NCBI GenBank assembly: GCA_902799715.1
Contig: CADCBS010000008.1
Span: 1 to 34,312 of the forward strand
DNA: 34,312 nucleotides
Direction: 5' to 3'
DNA from: an uncultured bacterium
Lineage (GTDB): Bacteria; Verrucomicrobiota; Kiritimatiellia; RFP12; UBA1067
A program made the position numbers and the translations under genes. Positions 17,124-25,960 of this stretch are shown piece by piece (position 1 is the first letter of the stretch; the number at the start of each line of letters is the position of its first letter). The notes under the pieces are model-generated. The model was not told the DNA's origin, did not search any database, and saw only the letters and a program-made list of their open reading frames with translations.

Positions 17124-18809
17124 ATGGACAGGAAAAAATATGCGGCGTATTCGTGCGTATGCACGATTCTGTGCTTCGCGGCGATGCTGTGCTCGTTCCG
17201 CGGGATGTTCGCGTATCTCGCCGACATGTTCGACGCGGACGGAGTGGAGGAGATGGGCTACGCCTGGTTCGTTCCGCCGTTCTCGCTGTGGCTGCTCTGG
17301 ACCAAGCGGGCGTCCATCCGCTCCGTGGCTGCCGATCCGCAGCCTTCCGCCGCCGGGCTGGCCCTGGCCGTCCCCTGCCTGTTTCTGGCGTGGCTCGGAC
17401 GGTGCGGCCTGCAGGTGCGCTTCGAGCAGCTCGGCTTCATCGGACTCTGCGTGGCGGTGCCGTGGGCGGTGTACGGGCGGCGGATGGCGCGGCTGGCCGC
17501 GCCGTCGGCGCTCTTCCTGCTCTTCACGGTGCCCCTCGGGAACTACTTGAGCGTGGCGACCGTGCCGCTCAGGCTGCTTGCCGTGAAGTCCGCCGCCGCG
17601 CTTCTTTCCGGCGTGGGGATGGAAGTCGCGCGCACCGGCACGGTGCTTTCGGTCCCCGGCGTGGTGTCGGTGGACATCGTGGAAGGATGTTCTGGGCTGA
17701 GGTCCCTCTTCGCGCTCGCCACGCTCACGGCGGCGTATGCATGGACGACGCAGCCGACGCTCCTGCGGCGCGCCGCGCTGTTCGCCTTCGCGGTGCCTAT
17801 CGCCGTCGCGGGGAACATAGCCAGGATCGTGTCGATCTGCGCCGTAGGCAGGTTCGCCGGCGGCGAGTTCGCCACAGGGTTCTACCACGACTATTCCGGG
17901 TACGTGATTTTCATAGTGGCGATTCTGCTGATGGTCGCCGCCGGCGACGCGATCACGCGCATCGCGGGTGCCGCGGCCCGGCGGCGCAGGGAAAAGCCCG
18001 CGCCGCAGGCGCCCTCCCCCGCGCCGGTTGCGGCGGATTCCGGCGATGTCGTGCCGACGGCCGCGCGGCGGTGTCTGCCGCTGTGCGTGCTGGCGCTCTG
18101 CGCCATCGTGCTTGGCGTGCTGGAGTCGCGGCCGAAGCCGGAATACATGCCCGTGCCCGATTTCTCGCTGCCCGCGGACATCGCCGGGTACGAATCCGGC
18201 GTGCCCGTCTACTGCCAGAACGAGCAGTGCGGCTTCAGCGAAGTGCGCGGCGCGATGCAGGCCGGTGCGCTGCCGCCGCGGTGCGTGGAATGCGGCGCCA
18301 GGATGCTGCCGGCGAGCCCGGCGGAAATACGGAAGCTGCCGAAAGACACGAAGCAGGAGAAAAGGGTGTATTCGTCCCGGCGCGCCGTCTTTTCCGTCTC
18401 CACCGTCCGCGGGGGCGAGTCCAAAGGTTCGATACACCGTCCCGAAATGTGCCTGCCCACGCAAGGGTTCCTGCTTTCCGGCCCGGCGGACATCGTCGTG
18501 GACGGCGTTCCGTTCCGCGTGCTGACCCTTTCGCACGGGTCGAACCCGCCTGGGACATTCGCGTACACGTTCTTCAACCAGGACGGCTACCGCACGTCGT
18601 CGCACGCGGCGCGCATCTGGCGCGACGTGTGCGACAGGACTTTCCGCGGCAGGCTCGACGGGTGGGCCATGGTTACGGTGGCCGGGTACGGTCCCGGCCC
18701 CGGCGGGCTGGATGCGAATTCCGGCCCTTCGGACATGGAGGTCCTGAAAGAGTTCCTGCGCAAGCTGATTCCCTCGATAGGAGGCAAGGAGGCGCCAAGT
18801 GGACAGTAG
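17124..18809 (+). CDS. Exosortase fused to an EpsI-type C-terminal domain
   Basis: 561 residues. Residues 1-285 are a multi-helix exosortase/archaeosortase: catalytic Cys189 in VEGCSGLRSL, Arg234 in NIARI and His255 in FYHDYSGY. Exosortases process C-terminal PEP-CTERM-type sorting tails and are tied to exopolysaccharide production. A Pro/Ala linker (290-310) and another helix (317-333) lead to an EpsI-like domain with the diagnostic HRPEMCLPTQGF (438-449). A cysteine quartet, C364-x4-C369-x17-C387-x2-C390, sits inside this domain and looks like a zinc ribbon; I do not know this in standard EpsI. No PEP-CTERM substrate is encoded in the window. Start ATG 17124 with GGGGAG upstream; the 3' end overlaps the next gene by 11 bases. 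Confidence 0.85.
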   Translation: MDRKKYAAYSCVCTILCFAAMLCSFRGMFAYLADMFDADGVEEMGYAWFVPPFSLWLLWTKRASIRSVAADPQPSAAGLALAVPCLFLAWLGRCGLQVRFEQLGFIGLCVAVPWAVYGRRMARLAAPSALFLLFTVPLGNYLSVATVPLRLLAVKSAAALLSGVGMEVARTGTVLSVPGVVSVDIVEGCSGLRSLFALATLTAAYAWTTQPTLLRRAALFAFAVPIAVAGNIARIVSICAVGRFAGGEFATGFYHDYSGYVIFIVAILLMVAAGDAITRIAGAAARRRREKPAPQAPSPAPVAADSGDVVPTAARRCLPLCVLALCAIVLGVLESRPKPEYMPVPDFSLPADIAGYESGVPVYCQNEQCGFSEVRGAMQAGALPPRCVECGARMLPASPAEIRKLPKDTKQEKRVYSSRRAVFSVSTVRGGESKGSIHRPEMCLPTQGFLLSGPADIVVDGVPFRVLTLSHGSNPPGTFAYTFFNQDGYRTSSHAARIWRDVCDRTFRGRLDGWAMVTVAGYGPGPGGLDANSGPSDMEVLKEFLRKLIPSIGGKEAPSGQ

Positions 18810-20802
18810 CTATGCAGACGCGATTTCCAGCGTGTGCGCTTCCGCGTTCAACGCGGTGGCGGCGGCGTGGCCGTACTGGGGGATATTCCTTTGCTCGCTG
18901 GGGCTGTCGCTCGCGCTCACGCCGCTGTGCAGGGCGCTTTCGCGCCGGCTGGGCATGGTGGACATGCCGGGGCCGCGCCGCATAAACAAGTGCCCGATAC
19001 CCCGCGGCGGCGGGCTGGCGGTGTTTTTCGCCGTGGCGCTTTCCGCGGCCGCGCTGATGGCGTTATCCGTGCCGGCCGGCCTTTCCTCCGAACCTTACGC
19101 GGAGCGCGCGGCGGCGATCTTCGCGCTTGCGGCGGCGCTGGTGGCGATAGGCTACGCCGACGACAAATGGAGCCTGCCGCCGTGGCTGAAGTTCCTCGGG
19201 CAGACGGCCGTGGCGTTCCTGTCCTGGCGCTTTGCGGGATTATCCCTGCTGGGCGGGTTCTTCCACGTCCCGGCGGCGGAAATCTCGTCGTCGCTGTGGA
19301 TCACGGCGGCCGACGCCTTCCTGACCGTGTTCTGGATAGACGGGGCGGTGAACGCGTTCAACCTGATCGACGGGCTGGACGGGCTCGCGAGCGGGCTTGG
19401 CGCGATAGCGTCGCTCGGCATGGCGGGCGCAATCCTGTTTTCCGCCGGCAATCCCGCCACGATGCTCCCGTATCTGGCGCTCGCCGGCGCGTGCATCGGC
19501 TTCCTGCGGTACAATTTCAACCCGGCGTCGGTGTTCCTGGGCGATTCGGGGTCGATGTTCATAGGCTACATGCTGGGCGGGCTGCCGCTCGCCACGGCGT
19601 CTGGCGAATCGCTTTTCGTGTCGCTCGGCGTGCCGGTGCTTCTTATGGGGGTTCCGTTCTTCGACACGTTCCTCGCCGTGGTGCGCCGTTCGCTCCGCGC
19701 GCTGATACACAGGGAAGAGTGCGGCGCCGCCGGGGACGGCATAATGAAGGCCGACTCCGACCATCTGCACCACCGCATCCTGCGCCGGTTCCACGGCTCG
19801 CAGAAGGCGGCGGCGCGCGTGCTGTACGGCTTCGCGATATTCCTGGTGGCCGTGGCGATGGGCGGGATATGGCTGAAAGACCGCGCGTCGGCGCTGTTCA
19901 TCGTGGCGTTCTTAGTGGCGGTGGTGGTGGTGGTGCGCGACCTCATGCGCGTGGAGCTGTTCGACACCGGGCGGCTCGTCACGGACATAGTGTTTTCGCG
20001 CAACTCACGGCGCAGCCGCATGCGGATGATCCTCGAAACGCCGCTTTCCGTGGCGTTCGACCTCGCGGCGATGTGCGGCGCGTGGATGCTGGCCAACAAA
20101 CTCGTGCACCTGCCGATGGACGTGGCGATGATGCGCAAGATGCCGCTCTTCGTGATGCCGACGTTCCTGGCGATGGCGGCCGCCGGCGTGTACAGGATAG
20201 TGTGGCCGCGCGCGCAGTCCACCGACTTCGCGCGGCTCCTTTTCTCGGTCCTGGGCGGCACGGGCGTTTCGGCGTCGGTGTCGATAATATGCAACCATTT
20301 CGTGCCGCATCTCGCCACGCTGTCGTTCCTGTACGCGGGGCTGGCGTTCTTCCCGATGGCCGGGATGCGCGTGTTCCGCGCGATAGCGCGCGACTCGTTC
20401 TTCGCGCTCGAGCGCATGCGGCTTTCGGGCGACAAGTCGGCCGAGCGCATACTCGTCTACGGCGCCGGCCTGCGCTTCCGGGCGTTCCGCCGCGAGCTGG
20501 TGCGCAGCTTCGGGCGCAACAGGCGCATCATCGTAGGGCTGATCGACGACGCCCCGGCGCTGCGCCGCAGGATGGTGTCGGGCATCCCTGTGCTGGGGTC
20601 CATCGCCTCGGCAGCGTCCATAATACGCGATTTCCGCGTGCAGTCCGTGGTGATAGCCGCGGAAATGCCGGAGCACCGCCTTGCCGCGGCGGTGCGCCGT
20701 CTGTCGCGGCTTGGAGTGAACGTTTCCCTGTGGTCGTGCAGGGAGACGCCTCTGGATCCGCCGGCGCCGGCCGGCGGAAGGAAGGATTCCGCAAATGGAT
20801 GA
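18799..20802 (+). CDS. WecA/TagO-like polyprenyl-phosphate GlcNAc-1-P transferase fused to a CapD-N-like domain
   Basis: 667 residues. The first ~380 are a polytopic MraY/WecA-family transferase that puts a sugar-1-phosphate on undecaprenyl phosphate, the first step of many surface glycans: ADDK (120-123), NAFNLIDGLDGLA (185-197), FLGDSGS (246-252) and HLHHR (322-326) are the family motifs. Residues about 400-540 add four membrane segments and 545-650 a Rossmann-like part with ILVYGAG (551-557), VVIAAEMPE and GIPVLGS, matching the N-terminal half of CapD/FlaA1-type dehydratases; the short-chain dehydrogenase catalytic half is absent. So this is a transferase plus a nucleotide-binding or regulatory module. 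GTG 18799 is preceded by AAGGAGG (18786-18792) and overlaps the exosortase stop. Confidence 0.85.
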   Translation: MDSSYADAISSVCASAFNAVAAAWPYWGIFLCSLGLSLALTPLCRALSRRLGMVDMPGPRRINKCPIPRGGGLAVFFAVALSAAALMALSVPAGLSSEPYAERAAAIFALAAALVAIGYADDKWSLPPWLKFLGQTAVAFLSWRFAGLSLLGGFFHVPAAEISSSLWITAADAFLTVFWIDGAVNAFNLIDGLDGLASGLGAIASLGMAGAILFSAGNPATMLPYLALAGACIGFLRYNFNPASVFLGDSGSMFIGYMLGGLPLATASGESLFVSLGVPVLLMGVPFFDTFLAVVRRSLRALIHREECGAAGDGIMKADSDHLHHRILRRFHGSQKAAARVLYGFAIFLVAVAMGGIWLKDRASALFIVAFLVAVVVVVRDLMRVELFDTGRLVTDIVFSRNSRRSRMRMILETPLSVAFDLAAMCGAWMLANKLVHLPMDVAMMRKMPLFVMPTFLAMAAAGVYRIVWPRAQSTDFARLLFSVLGGTGVSASVSIICNHFVPHLATLSFLYAGLAFFPMAGMRVFRAIARDSFFALERMRLSGDKSAERILVYGAGLRFRAFRRELVRSFGRNRRIIVGLIDDAPALRRRMVSGIPVLGSIASAASIIRDFRVQSVVIAAEMPEHRLAAAVRRLSRLGVNVSLWSCRETPLDPPAPAGGRKDSANG

Positions 20803-21706
20803 ACGCGAAACCGCAGCGCGCATCGCCGCATTGGCGAAAGAGCGCGGCACGGTGATACTCGCCCACAACTACCAGCCGCCCGAGATCCAGGACCTGGCGG
20901 ACTTCACGGGGGACTCGCTCGAGCTGGCCCGCAAGGCCGCGGGCGTCGACGCGCGCGAAATCCTTTTCTGCGGCGTGCGGTTCATGGCCGAGACCGCCGC
21001 GATACTCAACCCCGGCCGCACGGTGCTGATGCCGGACGAGTCGGCCGGATGCCCGATGGCGGACATGATAGACGCCGCGGCCCTGCGCGCCCTGAAGGCG
21101 GAGCATCCCGGCGCGCTGTGCGTATGCTACGTGAACTCCACGGCGGAAGTGAAGGCCGAGTGCGACATCTGCGTGACTTCCGGCAACGCCGAGCGCGTGA
21201 TGGCCAGGTTCCCCGCGGACCGCGAGACGATATTCGTGCCCGACAGGCATCTCGGCTCGCACGTAGCCGGGCTGCTCGGCCGGCGCTACGTGCTGTGGCC
21301 GGGGTACTGCCCCACGCACGCGCGCCTGACGGCGGACGCCATCGCCCGCGCGCGCGCCGCGCATCCGGGCGCCGTCGTCATGGTCCATCCCGAATGCCCG
21401 GCGGACGTGCGCGCCGCGGCGGACCAGGTTCTCGCCACTGGCGCCATGTGCGCATACGCGCGCACCTCCCCCGCCGCGGAGTTCATCGTAGGCACCGAGA
21501 CCGGCATCCTGCACAGGCTGCGGCGCGAAAACCCCGGCAAGACGTTCCATCCGGCGGACGGCTGCCTGGTCTGCCCCAACATGAAGAAGACCACGCCGCA
21601 GAAGATGCTCGAGTCGCTGGAGACCGGCACCGTGCGCGTGGAAGTTCCGGAAGAGACGGCGCGGAAGGCGCGGCGCGCGATCGACGCCATGCTCGCGGCG
21701 TCCTGA
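20795..21706 (+). CDS. nadA: Quinolinate synthase
   Basis: 303 residues, usual length. Condenses iminoaspartate with dihydroxyacetone phosphate to quinolinate in NAD biosynthesis, using a 4Fe-4S cluster. Cluster ligands fit Cys86 (ESAGCPMAD), Cys172 (WPGYCPTH) and Cys257/Cys260 (DGCLVCPNMKKTT); other signatures are ILAHNYQPPEIQ, CYVNSTAEVKA and FVPDRHLG. The start overlaps the glycosyl transferase gene by 8 bases. No nadB or nadC is present in the window, and the reason for its place in an envelope gene run is not evident. Confidence 0.95.
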   Translation: MDERETAARIAALAKERGTVILAHNYQPPEIQDLADFTGDSLELARKAAGVDAREILFCGVRFMAETAAILNPGRTVLMPDESAGCPMADMIDAAALRALKAEHPGALCVCYVNSTAEVKAECDICVTSGNAERVMARFPADRETIFVPDRHLGSHVAGLLGRRYVLWPGYCPTHARLTADAIARARAAHPGAVVMVHPECPADVRAAADQVLATGAMCAYARTSPAAEFIVGTETGILHRLRRENPGKTFHPADGCLVCPNMKKTTPQKMLESLETGTVRVEVPEETARKARRAIDAMLAAS

Positions 21707-21719
21707 AAGAAGGCTTGCG

Positions 21720-22691
21720 GTGGAATACGGTCCGATACCATGGTGGCTTGCCGTCCTTTTCGTGGCCGGCGGCCTTGTGGCGCTCAAGCTTTCCGCGGAG
21801 AAGTTCATCGACGGCGCGGCGGGCGTGTCGCGCCGCATCGGGCTTTCGCCGTTCGTGGTGGGCATGGTGGTGGTCGGCTTCGGCACCTCCGCGCCGGAGC
21901 TTTGCGTTTCGGTGTTTTCCGGCCTGGGCGGAAGGTCGAGCCTGTCGCTGGGCAACGCATACGGCTCGTGCATCTGCAACATCGCGCTCATCCTCGGCGT
22001 GGCGACATTGATAAAGCCGCTCAAGGTGTCGCGGTCCGTATCGCTGTTCGGCGTGCCGGCGCTCGTCGCTATATCGGTCATGTCCTGCCTGCTCGTGGCG
22101 TCGGGGTCCGGTTTTTCGAGGGCGGACGCCTTCGTGTCGCTCGGCGTCTTCGCCGTGGTGCTGCCGCTGTACTGCAGGTTCTCCGGCGGCGGGCAGGCGC
22201 AGGAGGCGCCTGCCGGGCGCCCGGACTCCCCGGTGTGGCGCGACTGGGCGCTGCTGCTCGGCGGGCTGGCGTTCCTTCTCGGCTCGTCGCACATCCTGGT
22301 GTGGGGGGCGGTGGAGACCGCCCGCCTGCTCGGAGTGCCGGAACTCGTGATAGGCCTCACGGTGCTCGCCGTGGGCACGTCCCTGCCTGAGCTCGCGAGC
22401 GCCGTCATCTCCGCGCGCCGCGGCGAGCACGACATGGTGCTGGGCAACATAATAGGCTCCAACCTCTTCAACACCCTTGCGGTCGTAGGCCTCGCCGGGG
22501 CTATTTCGCCGTTCAAGGGCGTATCGCGCCACATACTCGCGCGCGACATGCCGGCCATGGTCGCGCTGTCGGTCTCGATAGCGCTTTTCGCCCTGCCGGG
22601 GCGCGGACGCGTGGCGCGGCCGCTGGGCGCGGTCTGGCTGGCGCTCTACGCCGGCTACATCGCTTTGATGGCATTCCAGGAGATGCAATGA
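21720..22691 (+). CDS. Calcium/sodium antiporter, CaCA family (YrbG-like)
   Basis: 323 residues, about ten membrane helices. The two inverted alpha repeats are clear: GFGTSAPELCVSV followed by GNAYGSCICNIALILG in the first half, and AVGTSLPELASAV followed by GNIIGSNLFNTLAVVG in the second; the glutamates of these motifs bind the cation. A short variable loop (about 155-175) separates the halves. Family members exchange Ca2+ or another cation for Na+ or K+. GTG 21720 gives the annotated start, 13 bases after nadA; the 3' end overlaps cmk by 4 bases. Confidence 0.9.
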   Translation: MEYGPIPWWLAVLFVAGGLVALKLSAEKFIDGAAGVSRRIGLSPFVVGMVVVGFGTSAPELCVSVFSGLGGRSSLSLGNAYGSCICNIALILGVATLIKPLKVSRSVSLFGVPALVAISVMSCLLVASGSGFSRADAFVSLGVFAVVLPLYCRFSGGGQAQEAPAGRPDSPVWRDWALLLGGLAFLLGSSHILVWGAVETARLLGVPELVIGLTVLAVGTSLPELASAVISARRGEHDMVLGNIIGSNLFNTLAVVGLAGAISPFKGVSRHILARDMPAMVALSVSIALFALPGRGRVARPLGAVWLALYAGYIALMAFQEMQ

Positions 22692-23392
22692 TGGAAAGAC
22701 AGGTCAGGGTCATAGCGGTCGACGGCCCGTCGGGCGCAGGCAAAAGCTCCACGTCCCGCCGCGTGGGCGAAGCCACGGGGTTCCTCCACGTGGATTCGGG
22801 CGCGCTGTACCGCATAATGACGCTCAAGTGCGTGGAAGGCGGCGTGGACGTGTCCGATCCGGCGGCCGTGGCCGCGGCCGCCGCGCGCACGGAGATCGAA
22901 AGCCGCCGCGAAGGCGGGCGCATCGCGTTCCTCGTGGACGGCGAGGAGCCGGGCGACCGCATCCGCACGCCCGCGATCAACGCAAGCGCCTCCCGCGTGT
23001 CCGCCGTGCGCGAGGTGCGCGAGAAGATCACCTCGATCCTCCGCTCCCTCGCGGAATACGGCGACATCATCGTGGAAGGCCGCGACATAACGACCGCCGT
23101 GTTCCCCGACACCCCGGCGCGCTTTTTCCTCACGGCCTCGCCCGAGGCCCGCGCCGCGCGCCGCCAGAAGGAAGAGGCCGACAAAGGCATTTCCACGCAG
23201 TCGCGCGAGGAGGTGAAGGCGTCGCTGCTCGAACGCGACAGGATCGACTCCACGCGCAAGTGCGCCCCGCTGCGCAAGGCCGACGGCGTGGTCGAAATCG
23301 ATTCCACCGGAATGACGCTCGACGAAGTGGTCGCCGCCGTTCTCGCCGCCCTCCCCCCGGAGTGGCGCGCCGGCGCAAGGGGGGCGAAGTGA
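22688..23392 (+). CDS. cmk: Cytidylate kinase
   Basis: 234 residues. Phosphorylates CMP and dCMP with ATP in pyrimidine nucleotide supply. P-loop DGPSGAGKSS (12-21), the substrate segment HVDSGALYR, the conserved VEGRDITTAVFPD and RRQKEEAD/DRIDSTRK lid region are all present. Either ATG 22688 or the adjacent ATG 22691 could be used. The antiporter stop overlaps the start (ATGATG) and the pgpA start overlaps the cmk stop (GTGA). Confidence 0.95.
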   Translation: MMERQVRVIAVDGPSGAGKSSTSRRVGEATGFLHVDSGALYRIMTLKCVEGGVDVSDPAAVAAAAARTEIESRREGGRIAFLVDGEEPGDRIRTPAINASASRVSAVREVREKITSILRSLAEYGDIIVEGRDITTAVFPDTPARFFLTASPEARAARRQKEEADKGISTQSREEVKASLLERDRIDSTRKCAPLRKADGVVEIDSTGMTLDEVVAAVLAALPPEWRAGARGAK

Positions 23393-23904
23393 ACCTCCTC
23401 CCCGGCAAGGGCTTCGCACAGAAGGCCGCGACGTTCGCCGCGACCGGATTCTCGCTCGGCATCCTCGCGCCGTTCGCCCCCGGAACCTTCGGTTCCCTGC
23501 CCGGCGTCGCGCTGGCGATATGGATGTCGCACGCGGGATGGAGCGCGTCGTTGTCCGTGCAGGCGGCGGTCGCGCTCGCGCTCGCCGTCGCGGCAGTCCC
23601 CGTGTGCGGCGTGGCGGAGCGGGTGTTCAAGGTGAAGGACGACGGGCGGATCGTCGCCGACGAATGGATGCTGTTCCCCCTGGCCGTCATCGGCCTGCCG
23701 CTGTGGGACATGCCGTGGCTCGCCGTGGCGGCGTTCGCAGTCGTCCGCGCCGTCGACATCGCCAAGCCGCCGCCCGCCGACAGGCTGCAGGCGCTTCCGG
23801 GCGGGCTGGGGGTCGTGGCCGACGATTTCGCCGCGAACCTGTATTCGCTCGCGGTGAACTGGATCCTCGCGATATTCGTCTTCGGCGTGGAGCCGCCGTT
23901 CTGA
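23389..23904 (+). CDS. pgpA: Phosphatidylglycerophosphatase A
   Basis: 171 residues. Dephosphorylates phosphatidylglycerol phosphate in phospholipid synthesis at the inner membrane. The family blocks GILAPFAPGTFGSLPG, KDDGRIVADEW and DIAKPPPADRLQ are present in the usual order, with hydrophobic helices between them. GTG 23389 overlaps the cmk stop as GTGA, which decides the start. It is the last gene of the run beginning with rpe; 89 bases containing a promoter follow. Confidence 0.9.
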   Translation: MNLLPGKGFAQKAATFAATGFSLGILAPFAPGTFGSLPGVALAIWMSHAGWSASLSVQAAVALALAVAAVPVCGVAERVFKVKDDGRIVADEWMLFPLAVIGLPLWDMPWLAVAAFAVVRAVDIAKPPPADRLQALPGGLGVVADDFAANLYSLAVNWILAIFVFGVEPPF

Positions 23905-23930
23905 GCGCCGCGGCCGCATCCCGTTTCCGC

Positions 23931-23959
23931 TTCCTGGCGCGGGCCAAAGATGGTATACT
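23931..23959 (+). promoter_or_regulatory. Promoter of the ABC transporter operon
   Basis: Extended -10 TGG-TATACT (23951-23959) with a weak -35 TTCCTG (23931-23936), spacer 17. Unlike the leaderless cases the ATG is 34 bases downstream (23994). Confidence 0.6.
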
Positions 23960-23993
23960 GCCAGAAAAATCGCGCAACCGCCTGCATACCGAA

Positions 23994-24737
23994 ATGGCAC
24001 ATCTGATACAGATACAGGACCTTCGAAAGACGTACGTCATCGGCGACGAGCCGGTGCACGCCCTCGACGGCGTGTCGCTTTCGATAGACTACGGCGAGTT
24101 CGTGGCCATCATGGGATCGTCGGGATCGGGCAAATCCACGATGCTGAACATCCTCGGCTGCCTCGACGCGCCGACGTCCGGCTCGTACCTGCTCGACGGC
24201 ACGGAGGTGGCGGAGCGCTCGGCGGCGCAGCTGGCGAAGATCCGGAACGCCAAGCTCGGCTTCGTGTTCCAGAACTTCAACCTGCTTCCGCGCACGTCCG
24301 CGCTGGAGAACGTGGAGCTGCCCGACCTGTACATGGGCCGGCTCTCGCGCAGGGAGCGTCGCGCGCGCGCGATGGAGCTGCTCGCGAAAGTCGGCCTGCG
24401 CGGCCGCGAGATGCACACCCCGGCGCAGCTTTCCGGCGGGCAGCAGCAGCGCGTGGCCATAGCCCGCGCGCTGATGAACGACCCGCCCGTGGTGTTCGCC
24501 GACGAGCCTACCGGGAACCTCGACACGAAAAGCTCGATAGAGATAATGGGGCTTTTCACGGATCTTTCCAAGAGCGGCATAACGGTGGTGATGGTGACGC
24601 ACGAAGACGACATCGCCGCCTACGCGAAACGCCACATAGTGATGCGCGACGGCAAGGTCATGCGCGACGACGCCGGCAAGGGCGGCGCGATGTCCGCCGA
24701 GGACGTGTCGCGCCTCGTGAAGGAGGCGCTGGCGTGA
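23994..24737 (+). CDS. ABC transporter ATP-binding protein, MacB/LolD type
   Basis: 247 residues. Complete ATPase: Walker [10 protein letters not shown] (41-49), Q-loop [10 protein letters not shown], signature LSGGQQQR (146-153), Walker [13 protein letters not shown] and His203 in VTHEDD. The sequence pattern (TALENVELP-like segment, DEPTGNLD) is of the LolD/MacB/FtsE class, which drive mechanotransmission rather than classic membrane translocation. It pairs with the permease gene immediately downstream (4-base overlap, GTGA). The substrate, such as a lipoprotein, peptide or toxic compound, cannot be inferred. Confidence 0.92.
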   Translation: MAHLIQIQDLRKTYVIGDEPVHALDGVSLSIDYGEFVAIMGSSGSGKSTMLNILGCLDAPTSGSYLLDGTEVAERSAAQLAKIRNAKLGFVFQNFNLLPRTSALENVELPDLYMGRLSRRERRARAMELLAKVGLRGREMHTPAQLSGGQQQRVAIARALMNDPPVVFADEPTGNLDTKSSIEIMGLFTDLSKSGITVVMVTHEDDIAAYAKRHIVMRDGKVMRDDAGKGGAMSAEDVSRLVKEALA

Positions 24738-25960
24738 ACTTCGGCATGATATTCCGCGTGGCCGTGCGCGCGATAATGCGCAACAAGACGCGCTCGCTGC
24801 TGACGTGCCTCGGCATAATCGTGGGCATCGCCGCCGTGATAGCGGTGATGGCCATCGGCCAGGGCGCGCAGACGATGATGGTGCAGCAGATTTCGTCGAT
24901 GGGCGACAACCTGCTGATGGTCTTCCCGGAGCGCCGCAACCAAGGTCCGGTGTCGATGGGCATGGGCCAGGGCCAGACGATGACGGCGGGCGACGCCGAG
25001 GCGGTGAAGAGGGAGCTGCCGCACCTCGTGAAGGGCGTCAGCCCGCAGGTGCGCGCGTCGGTCCAGATGATGTACTCCGCCAAGAACTGGGCGGGCAACG
25101 TGCAGGGCGTGTCCACCGACATCCTTTCGATAAGCAACTGGACGGTCGCCGGCGGACGGTTCTTCACGGAGGACGAACAGCGCCGTTGCTCGCGCGTCTG
25201 CGCTGTGGGGGCCACGGTGAAGGCGAACCTTTTCGGCGACGAAGACCCCGTGGGCAAGACCATCCGCCTGAAGAACGTCACGTTCAAGGTGATAGGCGTG
25301 CTGGCGCCGAAGGGCGCGAACAACTGGGGACAGGACCAGGACGACGTGATCATGGCCCCGTACACCAGCGTGCAGCGGTATCTGCAGCGGTCCAAGTTCA
25401 ACACGATCAACATGATGAACGTGTCGCTGATTTCGATGGACGACCTGGACGAGGCGAAGCGCGAGATAACGTCGCTCCTGCGCCAGCGCCACCACCTGGC
25501 CGACTACCAGGACAACGATTTCGAGACTCGCGACACCACAGAGATCATGAACACCATAGGATCGGTGACCGGGCTGATGACCGTGCTGCTGACCGCGGTG
25601 GCGGCGATATCGCTTCTCGTGGGCGGCATCGGCATAATGAACATCATGCTCGTGTCGGTCACGGAGCGCATAAAGGAGATCGGCCTGCGAATGGCGATCG
25701 GCGCCACGCCCGGCGACATCCTGATACAGTTCCTGCTGGAGTCCATAGTGCTGTCCACGGTCGGCGGCGCGGTTGGCGTGGCTCTGGGCATCGGTTTCGC
25801 GCACACGATAGGCGCCGTCAACCACTGGCCGATCCTGATACAGGTTCCTTCCACGGTGCTCGCCTTCCTGTTCTCGGCCGTGGTCGGGATGTTTTTCGGC
25901 TTCTACCCCGCATGGAGGGCTTCGCGCCTGAACCCGATAGACTGCCTGCGCTATGAATGA
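24734..25960 (+). CDS. MacB-type ABC transporter permease (FtsX/MacB_PCD)
   Basis: 408 residues. Topology: one helix near 20-45 (RNKTRSLLTCLGIIVGIAAV), a large periplasmic domain about 50-275, then three helices at about 280-305, 335-360 and 370-392. Typical family blocks include ALMAIGQGAQ-like VMAIGQGAQTMM, GGRFFTEDE, VGKTIRLKN, VGGIGIMNIMLVSVTER, KEIGLRMAIGA and the C-terminal FFGFYPAWRASRLNPIDCLRYE. No MacA-like membrane fusion protein or TolC is in the window, so the partner genes lie elsewhere or it works without them. GTG 24734 overlaps the ATPase stop; its own end overlaps the next gene by 8 bases. Confidence 0.92.
   Translation: MNFGMIFRVAVRAIMRNKTRSLLTCLGIIVGIAAVIAVMAIGQGAQTMMVQQISSMGDNLLMVFPERRNQGPVSMGMGQGQTMTAGDAEAVKRELPHLVKGVSPQVRASVQMMYSAKNWAGNVQGVSTDILSISNWTVAGGRFFTEDEQRRCSRVCAVGATVKANLFGDEDPVGKTIRLKNVTFKVIGVLAPKGANNWGQDQDDVIMAPYTSVQRYLQRSKFNTINMMNVSLISMDDLDEAKREITSLLRQRHHLADYQDNDFETRDTTEIMNTIGSVTGLMTVLLTAVAAISLLVGGIGIMNIMLVSVTERIKEIGLRMAIGATPGDILIQFLLESIVLSTVGGAVGVALGIGFAHTIGAVNHWPILIQVPSTVLAFLFSAVVGMFFGFYPAWRASRLNPIDCLRYE

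Noticed and set aside
17124-18809. A PEP-CTERM substrate for the exosortase within the window
   Set aside because: I looked at the C-termini of the secreted proteins (9781-10341, 27747-29372) and neither has a PEP motif followed by a membrane helix and basic tail.
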